Below, in pieces: positions 44,527 through 57,230 of a stretch of DNA of 64,000 nucleotides. The first letter of the stretch is position 1, and every line of letters starts with the position of its first letter. The stretch lies in contig JACGCM010001692.1 in assembly GCA_014058105.1 (NCBI GenBank), forward strand, positions 124,001 to 188,000, in the 5' to 3' direction. The position numbers were made by a program, and so were the translations under genes. The notes under the pieces were generated by a model that searched no databases, had not been told where the DNA came from, and saw only the letters and a list, made by a program, of their open reading frames with translations. The DNA is from Kingdonia uniflora. Its lineage: Eukaryota; Streptophyta; Magnoliopsida; Ranunculales; Circaeasteraceae.

Positions 44527-45050
44527 TGTAGGGACCTGTCCCTTGAGCTGTGATAAACTTGAACTGATCCAATACCAGACTCACGCAATATACCTGCAAT
44601 ACATTATCAACAATGACACCTGTACTACGAACTGATGAAGAACATGGCTCGTGCACTATCGGTGAAATTGAACAAGTCAAAAACACATATCTCCCACGAA
44701 CTAGCAGTTACAAGTTCAACTGCCACTTGCCCCCACTATTAGGAGAACGTGCGTATGCGCGGTAACGAACTGAGAGTGAGGTCTATGAAAAAGATGAGTT
44801 CTTGAGGAGAAAAGGAGAAGTTTTTCTAGCTCAAAAGATCATAAACTTGTAATCAAACATCAGCCTCAACCAATAAAAGTTGTAGTTTTTAAATCAAGAA
44901 GTCGAGGTTGTGATTTTTACCCATTCAAAGATTTCCACGCTAATCACCAGCCATTTTTAGATTAAATTATACTAAGTCTTGTCAGAGGTATATTTGGTGT
45001 AAGAACTAATTTAGAGCAATTTTGAGCTACTATGAAATTAGGCCATTACA
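44527..45050 (+). repeat. 5' LTR of element E
   Basis: TGTAGGGACCTGTCCC to AGGCCATTACA, followed by the primer-binding site TTTGGCACCGTCTC (45,051). Confidence 0.88.
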
Positions 45051-45729
45051 TTTGGCACCGTCTCTGGGAAGAAGACATTTCAACAAAATCCTAAGGCATA
45101 CAGTTACTCCATTCTCAATTTCAAATCATGGTGATATTCAAGCTATCAGCTACAAGAGTCCAACTTAATCTTTCAGGAAAACCAGATCAACTCGCAGAAT
45201 TACGGGCAAACCTCCGCGCAAAAAAAAGAAGCGAAATGAGTTCGAGCGTTAGTTATTGCATGACCGCGAGTTCCACGAAAAGGAACTAAAAAATGAGTGT
45301 TAAGATCGTCAAGTATAATTTAAGCGACATGAAGAATATATGATAATAATACAGACTGCCTTGCAAGCTTTGTAATATAATCAGCAAGTTCCCCTTCCCA
45401 ACTACAAAATATGATTAAATACCAATGAATTCTAGAGTTTCAGCGCGAGAAAGATTGGGACCTCGAGGAACATCTAGCAAAGAAGCTTCCAGAGGTCTCC
45501 GTAACGACCTATACATAACAAAAGCTTCAATTATTTTGGGATGAGAAGATCAGTCAGACATCAATAGAGGACATTGGCCCTCCAAGCGTCAAGAAGAGGA
45601 GAAACGACCTCAATCCTTGAAATAAGCTCGTGAATGCTTGAGTGAGGGTACTGGTACGCATAACCCTCGGCCACCACGCCAAGTTGCTCAAGCTTCATGA
45701 CAGTATGTCATACAGGAACATATGGATCA

Positions 45730-46810
45730 GTGTATCAATGAATTAATTAGAGCTTAAGCTTTTAGCAATAAGGATGATTTGACAGAATTGCAAGGTAGTC
45801 CGATCGCTAAAGAGTTATTTGACAAGGAAGTACCGACAGGTTTCCATACTCTAAAAATACGTAAATACAAAGGCACTGATACGAAAGAAAATATTCAAAA
45901 ATTCTATGATTTACTGGGATTTTATTCAAATTTGAATCATATTCTGTGTCTTCTGTTTGCCATAAACCTACAGGGAGAATTGCTACGATGGTTCAATTCT
46001 CTACCTAAAGATTCCATCCTCACATTCGACCAACTACAAAAGATCTTTGTCAAGACATATGCTCATAATAAAGATAAGGAAGAGAATTTATACACTCTTA
46101 TTAGTCTTAAACAATCTCAAGGAGTGAAGCTCGAAATCTTTGCAAAGAAGCTTTTAGAACTCGCATGAAAAGTTGACAATCTCGATAAGAAAATAACCGT
46201 TTCTGTATTTACCAATGCACTTCAAATCGATTACAAAGCAAAGGAGCGCCTCTTCTTTAACAAACCCTCAACCTTGGAAAACATGATTACAAAGGTCAAT
46301 GAGTATGTCGACTTGGAAAGGGATATGACTGAAAGGCATAAATCTACAAAAAATGTCCTTACCACGAAAGGTCAAAGCACATATCGTAATAGTAAACCAA
46401 ATGAGGACCAGAGTGATCAAAAGAGAGCTAAAGCAAACACTGGTAGATCTCTTAAATTCAATTTAGTACCCAAGCTAGTACTCCCAAAGGTGAATGTCCA
46501 GATTTCAGTAATTTTTCCCATATTGGCGAAAGATAAGTTCTTTCGTGTATCTCAGCCACTAGAACCAATTAAAGGCAGACCGTACTGCATGCATCACAAA
46601 GTAACTCATCATGAAACTGACAACAATTATGCTTTATTGAGGTTGCTAGAATATATTTTTAATGACGGAAGAATGGACAAGTATATTATCGACCTGGAAG
46701 GATACAAGACTGGGTGATATAAGACGCAAGTTAAAGTAGTTCAAGTCGAAGATCATTCTGAGGAAAAATACTTATACCATATGTACCATAGCAACATGAT
46801 CAGGATTCAT
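45730..46810 (+). pseudogene. gag of element E
   Basis: The gag domain at 45,779-46,168 contains FHTLKIRKYKGTDTKENI, INLQGELLRWFNSLPKDSI and FVKTYAHNKDKEENLYTLI. A stop follows, then NKPSTLENMITKVNEYVDLE (46,274-46,717) and the zinc-knuckle remnant PYCMHHKVTHHETDNNYAL. Frame otherwise readable, unlike copy A. Confidence 0.85.
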
Positions 46811-46929
46811 TAAATCAATAACTCTACCAGATTCAAAAGGAGGATGTTAAGGGAGTGTTGTGACCTCACATTTTAGGAAAAAAAAGCTAAACTCCTTCCT
46901 AAATCAAGCAATCGACGAACTGGGATTTA

Positions 46930-47430
46930 ATTTGAAGATTTCAATATCAATTACATCAAGTTTCCTCATCATGATACTCTAGTTATTATGCTTAAGATGA
47001 AGAAATTTGTCATGCATACTATGATGATCAATATTGGCAGCAGTATTGAAATCCCCTTTTAGAGCATAATCGAACAAATGGGATTATCTGATCAGGTTAT
47101 ACTATGAGACATCGATATCAGTGGGTTTAATAGATCTAAAGAGGAATGCATTGGCAAGATCATCCTGCCCATTACCGCTGGATTCACCGTTATCGACATC
47201 TTTTTTTACATCATCAATGCCAAATCCTGCTTGGGGATTATGAGCTGCTGCTGGATTCACAACTTGGAAGCAATCGCTTCCATGTACCATCAAGTACTTC
47301 ATTTTAAATATAACAACATATATAAAATCAAAGGCAATCAAAAGCTCTCGTGAGCTTACAAAAATACCATCTCTGCCATACTCGACACATCCGGCAAATT
47401 TACTTCTTAGCAATTACAGAAAGCTGGTCA
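46930..47430 (+). pseudogene. Protease region of element E
   Basis: VMHTMMINIGSSIEI corresponds to the DTGS motif with Asp and Thr changed, so inactive. SGFNRSKEECIGKIILPIT follows. Confidence 0.65.
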
Positions 47431-47439
47431 CATTGATGA

Positions 47440-48480
47440 TCAACCTTCAACAGAAAAACCTACAGAATACATAGACCTCAATGGACCTAGAAGAGGTACT
47501 TATATTGGTTCCAATCTGGTCCAACAAGAGAAGGACGTTCTCGTTCACTTTTTTCAAATAAATTGAGACGTCTTCGCTTGGACTTTCAAAGAAATGCCAG
47601 GAGTCGACCCAGCTAAGGCATGTTACCAATTGAGCATTAACAACAAAGACACGACAGTCAAATAAAAGTAGAGAAGGCTATCACAGCGTCTAAGAGATGA
47701 AGTCAACAATAATATTGATAAGTTGATCAAAGTCTGATTCATTCGAGAAGCTAAGTTCCCAGATTTGATCTTTAACATTGTCGCAGTTCTAAAGATGAAT
47801 GGGAAAGTTTGAGTTTATGTATATTTTGGAGATCTAAACAAACATACTCCAAAGTACAGGTTTCCTCTTCCAATCATTCATCAAATTCTCGATTCAATGG
47901 TAGGTCATGAGCTATTATCTATGATGGATGCTGGTTCGGGATACAATTAGATACCTCTCCTAGAGGAAGATCAGGAAAAGACCACTTTCATCATTAAAAG
48001 AGGGCTTTACTATTACAGAGTTATGCCTTTCAGACTGATGAATGCCAGAGCAACTTATCAAAGGTTAATGACAATAATGTTCAAAGTTCACTTGGGAAAA
48101 ATCGTTAAAGTTTACATTGATGATCTGCTCTGCAAAAGTTTATAGAAAAATGATTATATCACAGATCTCGATACGGTCTTCCATATTTTACGATCATACC
48201 GGATGAATCTCAATCAAGATAAATGTTACTTTGGGGTGTACTGGGTAAGTTCTTGGGACAACTTATCAGCAAAAAAGGGATTGAAGCCGACCCAGATTAG
48301 ATTCAAGCTCTACTAAGCATGCTGTCTCCAACAACAATGAAAGAGGTATATAAGATCGCTAGCAAGATTGTAGTTATCAATAGATTCATCTCTAAGTCTT
48401 CAGATCGCTGTCGATGGTTATTCTTATTACTTCGAGGATCTATCAAAGGAGGCAAAGTTTGACCAAACAAAGAGATCGAA
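47440..48480 (+). pseudogene. Reverse transcriptase of element E
   Basis: FKEMPGVDPAKACYQL, LLSMMDAGSGYN, GLYYYRVMPFRLMNA and VKVYIDDLLCKSL (catalytic DD kept, about 48,107-48,145), followed by the connection region IASKIVVINRFISKSSDR. Stops throughout. Confidence 0.85.
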
Positions 48481-48489
48481 TGAATAAAT

Positions 48490-49440
48490 GAATGTGAAGC
48501 AGCTTTTCAAGAACTCAAAGTCTATCTTAGGAAGTTTCCTGTAATGAGTACCCTGGTGGACAATGAAGAATTGATCATCTACCTCACAGTTACAGATAAC
48601 TCTCTCAGCTCGGTTCTCATTCGACTTAAAGGAAAGATCGTGAAATAGGTATATTTCATCAGCAAAACACTCTCTCTAATAGAAACAAGGTATTCCACGA
48701 TCGAGAAACTCATCCTGACCCATCTTTATAATTCACAGAAACTCAAACACTATTTTTAAGCTCATTGAGTTAAACTCATGAAAAACTACCCACTTCAGGA
48801 TGTTTTATCTATAAAGGAGAAATCCAGAAGAGTACAACAGTGGTCAGTCAGTTTGGGTGAACACGATATCAAATTTAAACCAAGAACATTATAAAAGGGT
48901 CAAGCAATGCCTAATTTTATGGTAGAATTTTCCATAAAATATTTTGATTGGGAAGAATACAATCCCGATCTTACAGATTAACTCACAGAAGGTTTGCCTA
49001 ATAAGCCCTTTAACGAACGAGCTGAATGAATTATACGAAAGGGATGGAGACTTTTTATAGATTGTTCAGCAGGACCTGTCGGGTCAGAGATTGGAATCGT
49101 ACTGATTACACCTTCCTGTAACAGAATTAAGATATCTACATGACTCAATTTTGATGCTTCCAATAATGTCACAGAGTACGAAGCCTTGATCCATGGGCTT
49201 GATTTGGCACTAGAAATCTGAGTTCCCGAGCTATTAGTCTATACTGATTCTTTACTTATAGTCCACTATTATTCTGAGCAATACAAGAAGAATGGCAAGA
49301 TGGTCGACTGCAGCCTCTTTGCTGATAGGATGAACAGATTCACTAAAGCTACTCTCGACTATTTACCTTGAGGAGAAAACCGACATGCCAATTGCTTGAC
49401 TTATTTAGCCAGAGTTTTGGGTATAAAAACAAGATATCTC
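48490..49440 (+). pseudogene. Ty3-type and archaeal-type RNase H domains of element E
   Basis: First RNase H: LTVTDNSLSSVLIRLKGK, YFISKTLSLIETRYSTIEKL, VQQWSVSLGEHDI. Second: RLFIDCSAGPVGSEIGIVLI, NVTEYEALIHGLDLALEI, LLVYTDSLLIVHYY and ENRHANCLTYLARVLG. The pair confirms Tat lineage. DGS reads DCS. Confidence 0.8.
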
Positions 49441-49489
49441 TAAATTGAAGTTGTATCAACCCCCAACATTGATCTCCCTTCGGTATGCA

Positions 49490-50602
49490 TGATCACTGGG
49501 GGCAATGAAGAGGATGATGATGATTGTAGGAAACCTTTTCTCACATATCTTGGCCCGAAGAATAAGTATGATGAGCCACTTCCAAAAGATCCCAAAGAAC
49601 ATAGACAATTAATTAAAAACTCCAAGCATTACACCATTCAGAGAGGACATTTATATTGAAGATCAGTGACAGGACCTTATCTTAAATGCCTTTCCAATAA
49701 ACAAGCAGATGGAATGCTTAAGGAATTACATGAAGAGACTTGCGGCTCCAATACCGCTGGTCGCTCCCTCACAAATAAAACTATTACTCAAGGAGTATTC
49801 TGGCCCGGCATAAAAAAATATGCCGATGAATATTCCTGTAAGTGGAACGTATGTCAGCGACTTGGTCCTCAGATAGGAGTGCCTATACTCGAACTCCATG
49901 CCATTAAGGTATTCTGGCCTTTTAAGAGGTGGGCACTCGATCTTGTGGGAGAGTTCCCAAATACACCAGGTAACAAAAGGTTCTTACTCGTTGTAACGGA
50001 TTACTTTACGAAATGGGTGGAAGCAGTTCCCCTTTGCCCTACACATGAAGAAGTCATCACATTTATCTAAGAACATATCATCATATGATTTGGTTGCCCT
50101 TACCTGATTCTGATCGATAACGGGCCATAGTTCTGGAGAGAAGTTAGTTGCATCTCTCAACAAACATAGCATCATTCATTCCCAATCTAATCCATACTAC
50201 CCCCAAGGAAATGGGCAGGTCAAAATCACAAACAAGACAATTGTGGATAGATTCAGAAAGAGACTCAAATTAGAAAATAAAGAAAATTGGAAAGGGAGCT
50301 GCCTCATGTCATATGGGCATATCGTACTACACCAAGACAATCAACTAGATGTTCCCCCATCCTCCTTGCTTATGGAACTGAGGCCGTCATCCGAGCAGAA
50401 TATTACCATCCTGTCAAAGATTACGTGATAACAAATGAAGAAAATGAGTTCGGGCTATCCTCTAATATGAATTGGATCGATAAGACCCAAGCTTGAGCTG
50501 TTGCTAATCTGGGTCGATATCACCATATGTTAGCCAGTTGGTACACAGAAGAGTCCGAAGTTATGAATTTTAAACTGACAATTTAGTCCTCTGGGAGATT
50601 CC
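49490..50602 (+). pseudogene. Integrase of element E, main part
   Basis: LKELHEETCGSNTAGRSL with the second zinc His lost, RWALDLVGEF, VTDYFTKWVEAVPLC, LILIDNGP and YPQGNGQVKITNKTI, where the catalytic Glu reads Lys. It ends DNLVLWEIP at 50,602, where a solo LTR interrupts. The last piece is at 51,325-51,500. Confidence 0.85.
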
Positions 50603-51324
50603 TGTAGTAGCCTACTCGTAGTCTTCCAAGACTAGCCAAATACTAGAAGGCCATATCGAAGCCTACTAGAGACTCGAAGCCCAATAAACAAACAAAATAG
50701 CCAAAGGTGTATGAGTTCCGCGAAGCCTTCCGAAACTAACCGAGCACTCGAAGGCCGCTTCGAAGCTTACTATAATAGTTGAAGGCAAATACAGTCTGTC
50801 AGCATCAGAACCTAGCACAAGCTCTAGAGAGACTTCGACCATATTAGGGCATGGTCAAAGGCATATAGGCCAGACAGACAACTCACTAGGTAGAAATAGT
50901 GTAAACAAGCTGCCAGATAGCTACAGTATTAGAACTGACTTCACATACAGGACAGGTTCCCCAAAAGATATACATGTAATATGACCCCGTATGGTGACTT
51001 ACCCTTTTCTATCTCCTAGAAATAGGAAAGGAGAAACACCATGAAGGGGTTAGAAAAAATACCCCAAGACCTCTTCAACATCACCAAGCTTCGAGCATAT
51101 ACAAACCTTACTTGATTTGAACTGTAACCTGATACATATATGCAATCTTCTATTCAAATCCTCGCTAGAGGTTATGGAAAATACCAATTCTTGGACTCCA
51201 CGCAAGTATGTTAATACAGTAATCCATCTTATTTCTGTCATATATATTTGTTAAAGCCTCTAGTCGAGGATAACCCTCATGGTCTAAGAGTGTGATCTCC
51301 CCTCTATCAAATCATGCCCCTACA
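50603..51324 (+). repeat. Solo LTR of family X inside pol of element E
   Basis: TGTAGTAGCCTACTCG to CATGCCCCTACA (722 bp), with perfect target duplication ATTCC at 50,598-50,602 and 51,325-51,329. TATA-like CTATTTATAGG is not obvious, but TCCTAGAAATAGGAAAGG lies near 51,015-51,032. The same family occurs at 21,211/35,034 and 62,81x-63,496. Confidence 0.92.
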
Positions 51325-51500
51325 ATTCCCATGAGCAGAAACGAGCTGTATGTTGGGAAACTTGAAGATAATTGGGAAGGTCCGTTTCTGGTTGTAGGAC
51401 GAACTGGACCTGGATCCTACTACCTCATGCTAGAGAAAGGCGATTAAAACGATGCTATCGTTAAATTTTGAGTTCCCAAGCACAAGATACATCTATTTTT
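51325..51500 (+). pseudogene. C-terminal end of integrase, element E
   Basis: SRNELYVGKLEDNWEGPFL and VVGRTGPGSYYLML continue the frame that stops at 50,602. GKL..NWEGPF is the GPY/F-like C-terminal motif. Confidence 0.8.
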
Positions 51501-51623
51501 ATTCATTACATTCCAAAAGTGAGATTCTATCTAATCTCCAACAGTGTGTATATTCCATTCTACTAAATGAAAATATTTAAGCTTTTTTCCACATTATTCT
51601 CTACAGACATACATGTAGTATCT

Positions 51624-51920
51624 TCTAAATCTCAATGATTAAAGCAAAGGTTAAACCAGCTTTCAATCAATATACATCTGTCATCTACTAAATCACCAAG
51701 ATTAAAGTAAAGGTAAAACTAGCTTTCAATCGATACACATCTATCATCTACTAAATCTCTAAGATTAAAGCAAAGGTAGTATTAATTTTTAATCAAATAC
51801 ATCTATCATCTACTAGATATAAAAGATTAAAGCAAAAGTAATACTAGCTTTCAAACCACTAATTTTTACTATCTCTAATATTCACGATAAAGCAAGGTGA
51901 AACTAGCTTTCATCTGTCTA
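51624..51920. repeat. 62-bp tandem array in element E, five units
   Basis: CTAAATCTCTAAGATTAAAGC-type units at 51,624, 51,687, 51,751, 51,813 and 51,873. It lies between pol and the antisense genes, the same slot as the arrays of A and B though the sequence is unrelated. Confidence 0.8.
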
Positions 51921-52124
51921 ATATCTAAAACTACAGAAGCAAAACAATAGCTTACTTGTTTATATAGGATTTTCTGGTGAGGTAATAAAGGAGCCTTCCC
52001 TTACAGTCGGTGCTTGTGAAGGCATAAAGTCTTGTGTTTGAGCAAACATAATCTCCCTTCCTTAATCTACTTGTTCTACAGTAATGGGACCAATATTAGT
52101 TTCCATCGCATTTAGGTAGTTACC

Positions 52125-52560
52125 TCAATCTATTTTTGTTTGATAGATACAACCTTTTAGCACCAGACAATCATGTAACATATCCCTTTTAAAATCAAGC
52201 CTCTTCACTTCTTTCATGAAATAAGAAATTACTGTTGTCATCTTCTTCATATGCACTTCATCCGCAAAAAGACTACTTTGATTATGTACGGCAAGGTCAG
52301 CAGAACTACTACGTACACTCACAAAATTCTTATTTAACTTTGCATATCGATTATTGGCTCTCTTCAAGCGTCCCTCCAGTTCTGATATGGCACTGGTCAA
52401 TGACTTTGCCAGTTCTAACAATCTACCTTGCTCGACCTTACTTTTCTCTTTATTAGAGTTTAATTCTTGTACATGCCTTTGTAACTCCAGCAACTCCTTA
52501 ACCTTTTTCTCTTTATCATCTACGAAACTACCACTGGAACAAGAATTCTTCAATATCTCA
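52125..52560 (-). pseudogene. Antisense coiled-coil ORF of element E
   Basis: A 142-codon open frame on the minus strand: KVKELLELQRHVQELNSNKE, LLELAKSLTSAISELEGRLK and KKMTTVISYFMKEVKRLDF, a heptad-rich coiled coil. Its location (pol-proximal end of the antisense block) matches the coiled-coil half of the long antisense gene in A/B. The two are analogous in position; homology is not proven. Confidence 0.6.
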
Positions 52561-52971
52561 TCCTTTTTCTAGAGGGATTCTTCCAACTCTTATTCTTTGG
52601 CTTGAAAAACCTCCAACCTATCCCAATTCTCTTTAGCTCGCTCATTAGCTTTCCTTACGACAACTCAAACATAAACCAAATCTGACTCCAATATTTTGAT
52701 TTGTGCCTAGCCACAAACTAATTCTTCCTTCATGATCACAAAATCAACCCACACACAATAGATCTATATTTCTAAAACCAATTTCACACTCATGATTTCT
52801 ATTCCCTACTCAACTTATTTATGCAAATTATATCGTCATTCCTGATGCTACACAGATTTTAAATTTAAATTTATTTTCAAAACAATCTACACGAAATAAG
52901 GATCATATTCATAATAGAATGCTATACCTTTATTTCACCTACATTATTTTGAAATACAGAAGTTCACCATC

Positions 52972-53175
52972 TTAAGCATCGTTACACCTTAAACTATCTA
53001 GATGTCCTAAAGTACCACATCTGGTTAATGCATAACCAATAAACCTCTCATCTTCTAATACAATCTCATCCAGCGCAATCTCCCTCATAACAGCTTTTTG
53101 AGCCGAAGGTTCAAAGACCAACTCACAAAATACTTCACACCAAAAGTAGCGTTCAACCTCAATATCCTTCGCCAA
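52972..53175 (-). pseudogene. Antisense ORF of element E, part split by the CACTA element
   Basis: Minus-strand frame AKDIEVERYFWCEVFCELVF to GHLDSLRCNDA. The frame continues on the far side of the CACTA insertion (about 57,414-57,540: RIFRLLDYDADMLEFVLQLE, GLTPRA) when the insert and the GCC duplication are removed. Unknown function. Confidence 0.6.
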
Positions 53176-53399
53176 CTACAAAAAAAACCCTTTAGGGAAG
53201 GTAAAAAAGTATCCCAAAAAGCTACTAATCTATTCCTATAACTATTAGGGACAACTTTAGGGATGGCAAAGTGTTGTCTCTTTAGTGTGGCATCCCAAAT
53301 ATATCAGGGACGGACACATCCGTTTCTAATACTATTATGGACAGTTTTAGAGACGAAAAAAATTTGTCTCTATAAGTCTTTATTTTTTTAACTCTTTTG

Positions 53400-55004
53400 G
53401 GGGCGGAGTAAAACCGTCCCTAATACATAATATTTAAGATAGATTTGTTTATCTCTAAAAGTATGACGCCAAATTTTCCTACCAGTGCCAATATTAATAT
53501 AAACGAAATTATCCGTCTCTAATACATAACATTTGAGACTGATTTGTTCGTCTCTAAAAGCTAAATGCAATATTTTTTAACAATTTGAATTATATCTCAT
53601 GTGGGACTATACAAAATATTCATCATCCACAGTTATATTAAAAGAAGGAAAAAAAATAATATATTGCATCATAATATAATATTTTCATAATACTTCATGT
53701 TCAGATCAAAATTATTAATTTCAAACATTTATTTTCAAGTTTCAAAAAACACCAATTTCACCAAAATAAATAAGGTCTCAATCTACGTAGAACATTGAAA
53801 ATCATTGTTCAATCGCTAAATGTAACTATAACATTCAAATTAATGATTCATCTCTTACACACTTTAAATGGAACTATCGACACTCAAAAAATATGTCAAC
53901 GTTGAATTAACACTTGCTTAAATTATTCCCATAGTCGCTATGAAACAACCTGATACAACAAAAAAGTCAAAATACTATAATGTTAACCACAACATTCAAA
54001 AATAATTATTGAGCAAAAGATAGTAAAATAATCAAGTACACATTACGAAATTAGAAATGTAAGAAATTTAGCAACTTACATCTATATCAGAGTTGCGTGC
54101 GGAAGCAAATCAAATAGGAGAAATCATACCAAAAAATTGGCAATAATTCACCTATTAATTGGACATTTTTATTTTGTATTTGTTGAAAAACACATTCAAT
54201 TTATAAACACTTAAGAGGATAATGTAATCTTTTGGTCTGAGAGCGCTTCAGACAATTATACTCACAACACACTCCCAATTCCTAAGATTATGAAATCTAT
54301 GCAAATTGCACGATAATGGATATCACATTAAGGTTATATCAACCACGAGGCATGATAGTATATATAAATCTCAACAACTGTAAAAGATTGCACCCGAATA
54401 AAGTATAGTTTCATAACATGAGTAAAAATATATAGAAGTTGCAATACTATACCACCAAATGCTTCTCGACACATAGTATAGTAAATAGTAAAATACTAGT
54501 ATACACAAAGAATGAACCATAATGAACCATACTTGATAGGACTAGAAGACTCCTAAAACCAACATTTTGTCCAAAAAGAATATCAATTCCAATCTACGAA
54601 ATAAAAGAAAGATATGTCAAAACTCAAAAGGAAGTACTCCATAATTTTAATCAGCGTAGCTTGATATAAATTTTATTATAAATGAAGATTTAAAAGATTA
54701 TAATAAGACCTATGTACAACGGATAAGAGAGTAGGAAAAGCAACTCTATCATGTTGGTCTACAAATGTCATATGTTGGCTAAGATGATTTTAGCTCTAAA
54801 ATACTAATATATCAGGTCAAAAATTCAGGAACCCGTTAGCCAAACACCTAAAAAATCATTTATGAAAGAATTGCAACAACAAAAACATAAGTTAACTATG
54901 GTCAAGATTCCTCATTATTAAAGATTCTGCATAAATCCATATATTTAGATGATGCGAGTGTGAACACAAGTTGATAAACAAAATATAACTAATATTCAAG
55001 TTAC
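53400..55004. other. CACTA interior, left part
   Basis: AT-rich. No coding frame recognised. It might hold introns or UTR of the captured gene. Confidence 0.4.
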
Positions 55005-55920
55005 CCATTTATCTGGTTTGTAGTTGTATTCAGCAAAAACTAGCAAAATATCAGCAAAAGTATTATTTCTTATCCACCGCTTTTGGCCATTAAGTACCCA
55101 ATCTACCTGCGTATCAATGAGGAACACTAATAATCTTAAGAGCTTTGGGAGTTGAAAATATAGAAAATAATGAACATATGTCTTCTAAACAAAGAGAGTT
55201 AACCTAAGTTTCTGACCTTTATTGTTTTTAATTTCAAAGAACCTTCCCCCCTTCCATAATCAGGCTCAGTTAAAACCTAGAATGCCAATAAATTTACAAA
55301 TTGACTTGATGATTGAACAAATAATATATCAAAATCTCATCCCTATTGTATTTAAAGAAAGAAAACAAATTACAATAAAAATTACCTATGAAGGACTTAT
55401 AGAGGTTGTATCCCAAGGTAAAGTTGTTTAGATTTCTTTGTAGTTGAAAAACATGGAAAAAAAAGAGATCCGAGACCTTTAGTTATTTCTCCTATAGTAT
55501 CAGACCCTTCTAACCTCTGCAATTATAATAACATTTTGGGTAATGGACATCCCTGGACATCTATAACCCTGATCAGGATAGATAGTTAAGAAGCTTATTT
55601 ACAAATTTCAGTCCCAGAGATAAGGAAATATGTTTAAACTTAAGGTACCCTAATTTTGTCACAAGAAACACGCAGAGCTTCAAAGTTTGGAAGAATATGA
55701 AATGGAAATTCAGCTTTCTCACAGTAGTAAAAAAAGGTATAACACACAAATATGTTATAAGATGATATTTGAATTATGATTAATAGTAAAAATAACATTA
55801 ATGAAGAAAATTAATACCTCAATTATTATTAAAGCACTTTCTTTTTCCATAAACTCTCTAACATTTTTCTTGAGATCTTTCTATGCAAGGGTCTAAAGAT
55901 CATCATATTGAGAATAGTCT
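55005..55920 (-). pseudogene. ACX4-like: Captured fragment of an ACX4-like acyl-CoA oxidase gene
   Basis: Five exon-like blocks in gene order on the minus strand. 55,818-55,920 reads QYDDL with KNVREFMEKESALI, then donor GAG/GTATTA. 55,640-55,730 reads CEKAEFPFHILPNFEAL. 55,500-55,570 reads RCPGMSITQNVIIIAEVRRV. 55,240-55,300 reads VLTEPDYG, with TAG in place of the preceding Trp. 55,005-55,106 reads WVLNGQKRWIRNNTFADILL, then donor GG/GTAACT after TTTNQINGF-type codons. These follow plant peroxisomal short-chain acyl-CoA oxidase 4 (beta-oxidation, FAD enzyme) through its N-terminal and middle domains. Stops and small indels make it a pseudogene. The C-terminal half was not found. The match is from memory of the family, not a search. 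Confidence 0.8.
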
Positions 55921-57230
55921 AATACTATAGTTTTCAAAATCAGATGAGAGCAATCAGTACCCAGTAAGAGATAATACACATATCATCTAAAAAATACCAA
56001 GTAGTTCTTTTTTTTACAAATAACCATTAAAGAAAATTCGAGATGAACATTCTGTTACTATTTTAGAAAGACTAAAATATGTACTACATAGTTTAAAAAT
56101 GTTTACCATTTATGCGCCAAATATACAATTTTAGAACCGCCTCAATGTTAGTGTAATGGATTGGATCAAGTTATTAGATTGCAATGAGTCTTTCAACCCT
56201 TTAACATCTTAAATCATCTTAAATCCGATTCTTTTAGCAGCGTTGAGTTATAAATCCAAGTGCAGAAAACATAATACACCCAAGTGAGTTATATATGAAC
56301 TTGAACACCGACATAAAAAAACTGCTTCAGTTATTCAAGATCTATTTTAGAACCGACCAAATAGCTCTTATCTGCGCAAACAATTCACAGAAAACCTGCT
56401 ACTCTTGCATCAGTATTACTCCAAACATTGTTGGTAAGAAAAAAAAAAATATGATATTGCTACCTTGGGTAACAATTCCATATATTTCATACGGAAAGTA
56501 ATTGATGAGCAAGTCATGTATTAAAGAATGATATAATGTATGAAGATTGATAAAAGACACTATTTAATTACCAAAAATTATATCTGTTGCTCTTACATCT
56601 AGCAAATAAAATTAACAATGATGATCTACATAAATGGGATTCCTCCAATGAAGAATATTGAATTTGAGTACTAGAAATTAATGATATACTAACCTCAATT
56701 GGGCTTCATTCATTATTGGGTTTCCTTGATTGTAGTAAATACAAACAAACCAAAACCCCCAACCCTAATTCAATCAAATCCTTCTTTGAAACCAGCGCAA
56801 ACAACAACAACAAGAAAACAAAATAAAACCCCTAAATCTCCTCCACCCATCAGATCTCCCTCCAAATTAATTAGAAGACCCAAACCCTCCTGCAGTACCA
56901 ATGATATTTGAGAAATGGGAGAGAATCATGGAGGGAGAGATCATATAGAAAGATCAGAGAGAAAGAGAGAGAGAGACAGAGAAATTGGAGAAATCATGCT
57001 TGTATTAGAGAGAGGTACTTGTAGTGAAAAGAGGAGAAGGGAGAAGAGGGCAAATTTGGAGAGATCGAGAGTGGAATCAAAACAAAAAAAATTACATGTA
57101 TTAAAAGAGGGTGAGATTGAAGAGATCGGGGGAGGAATCAAAACAATTTTTTTTATAGGTTTTACCCTTTTAAATAATGTTTTAAATTTTAAAACAGAAG
57201 GGTATTTGGGTGATTTTAAAATTTTGGCAG
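55921..57230. other. CACTA interior, right part
   Basis: No transposase. A possible first exon of captured gene sequence on the minus strand lies near 56,700-56,990: a CT-rich leader (GAGAGAGA on plus at 56,940-56,985) and a donor-like GAG/GTTAGT at 56,693. Near 57,015-57,160 a direct repeat around GGAATCAAAACAA occurs twice. Confidence 0.35.
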
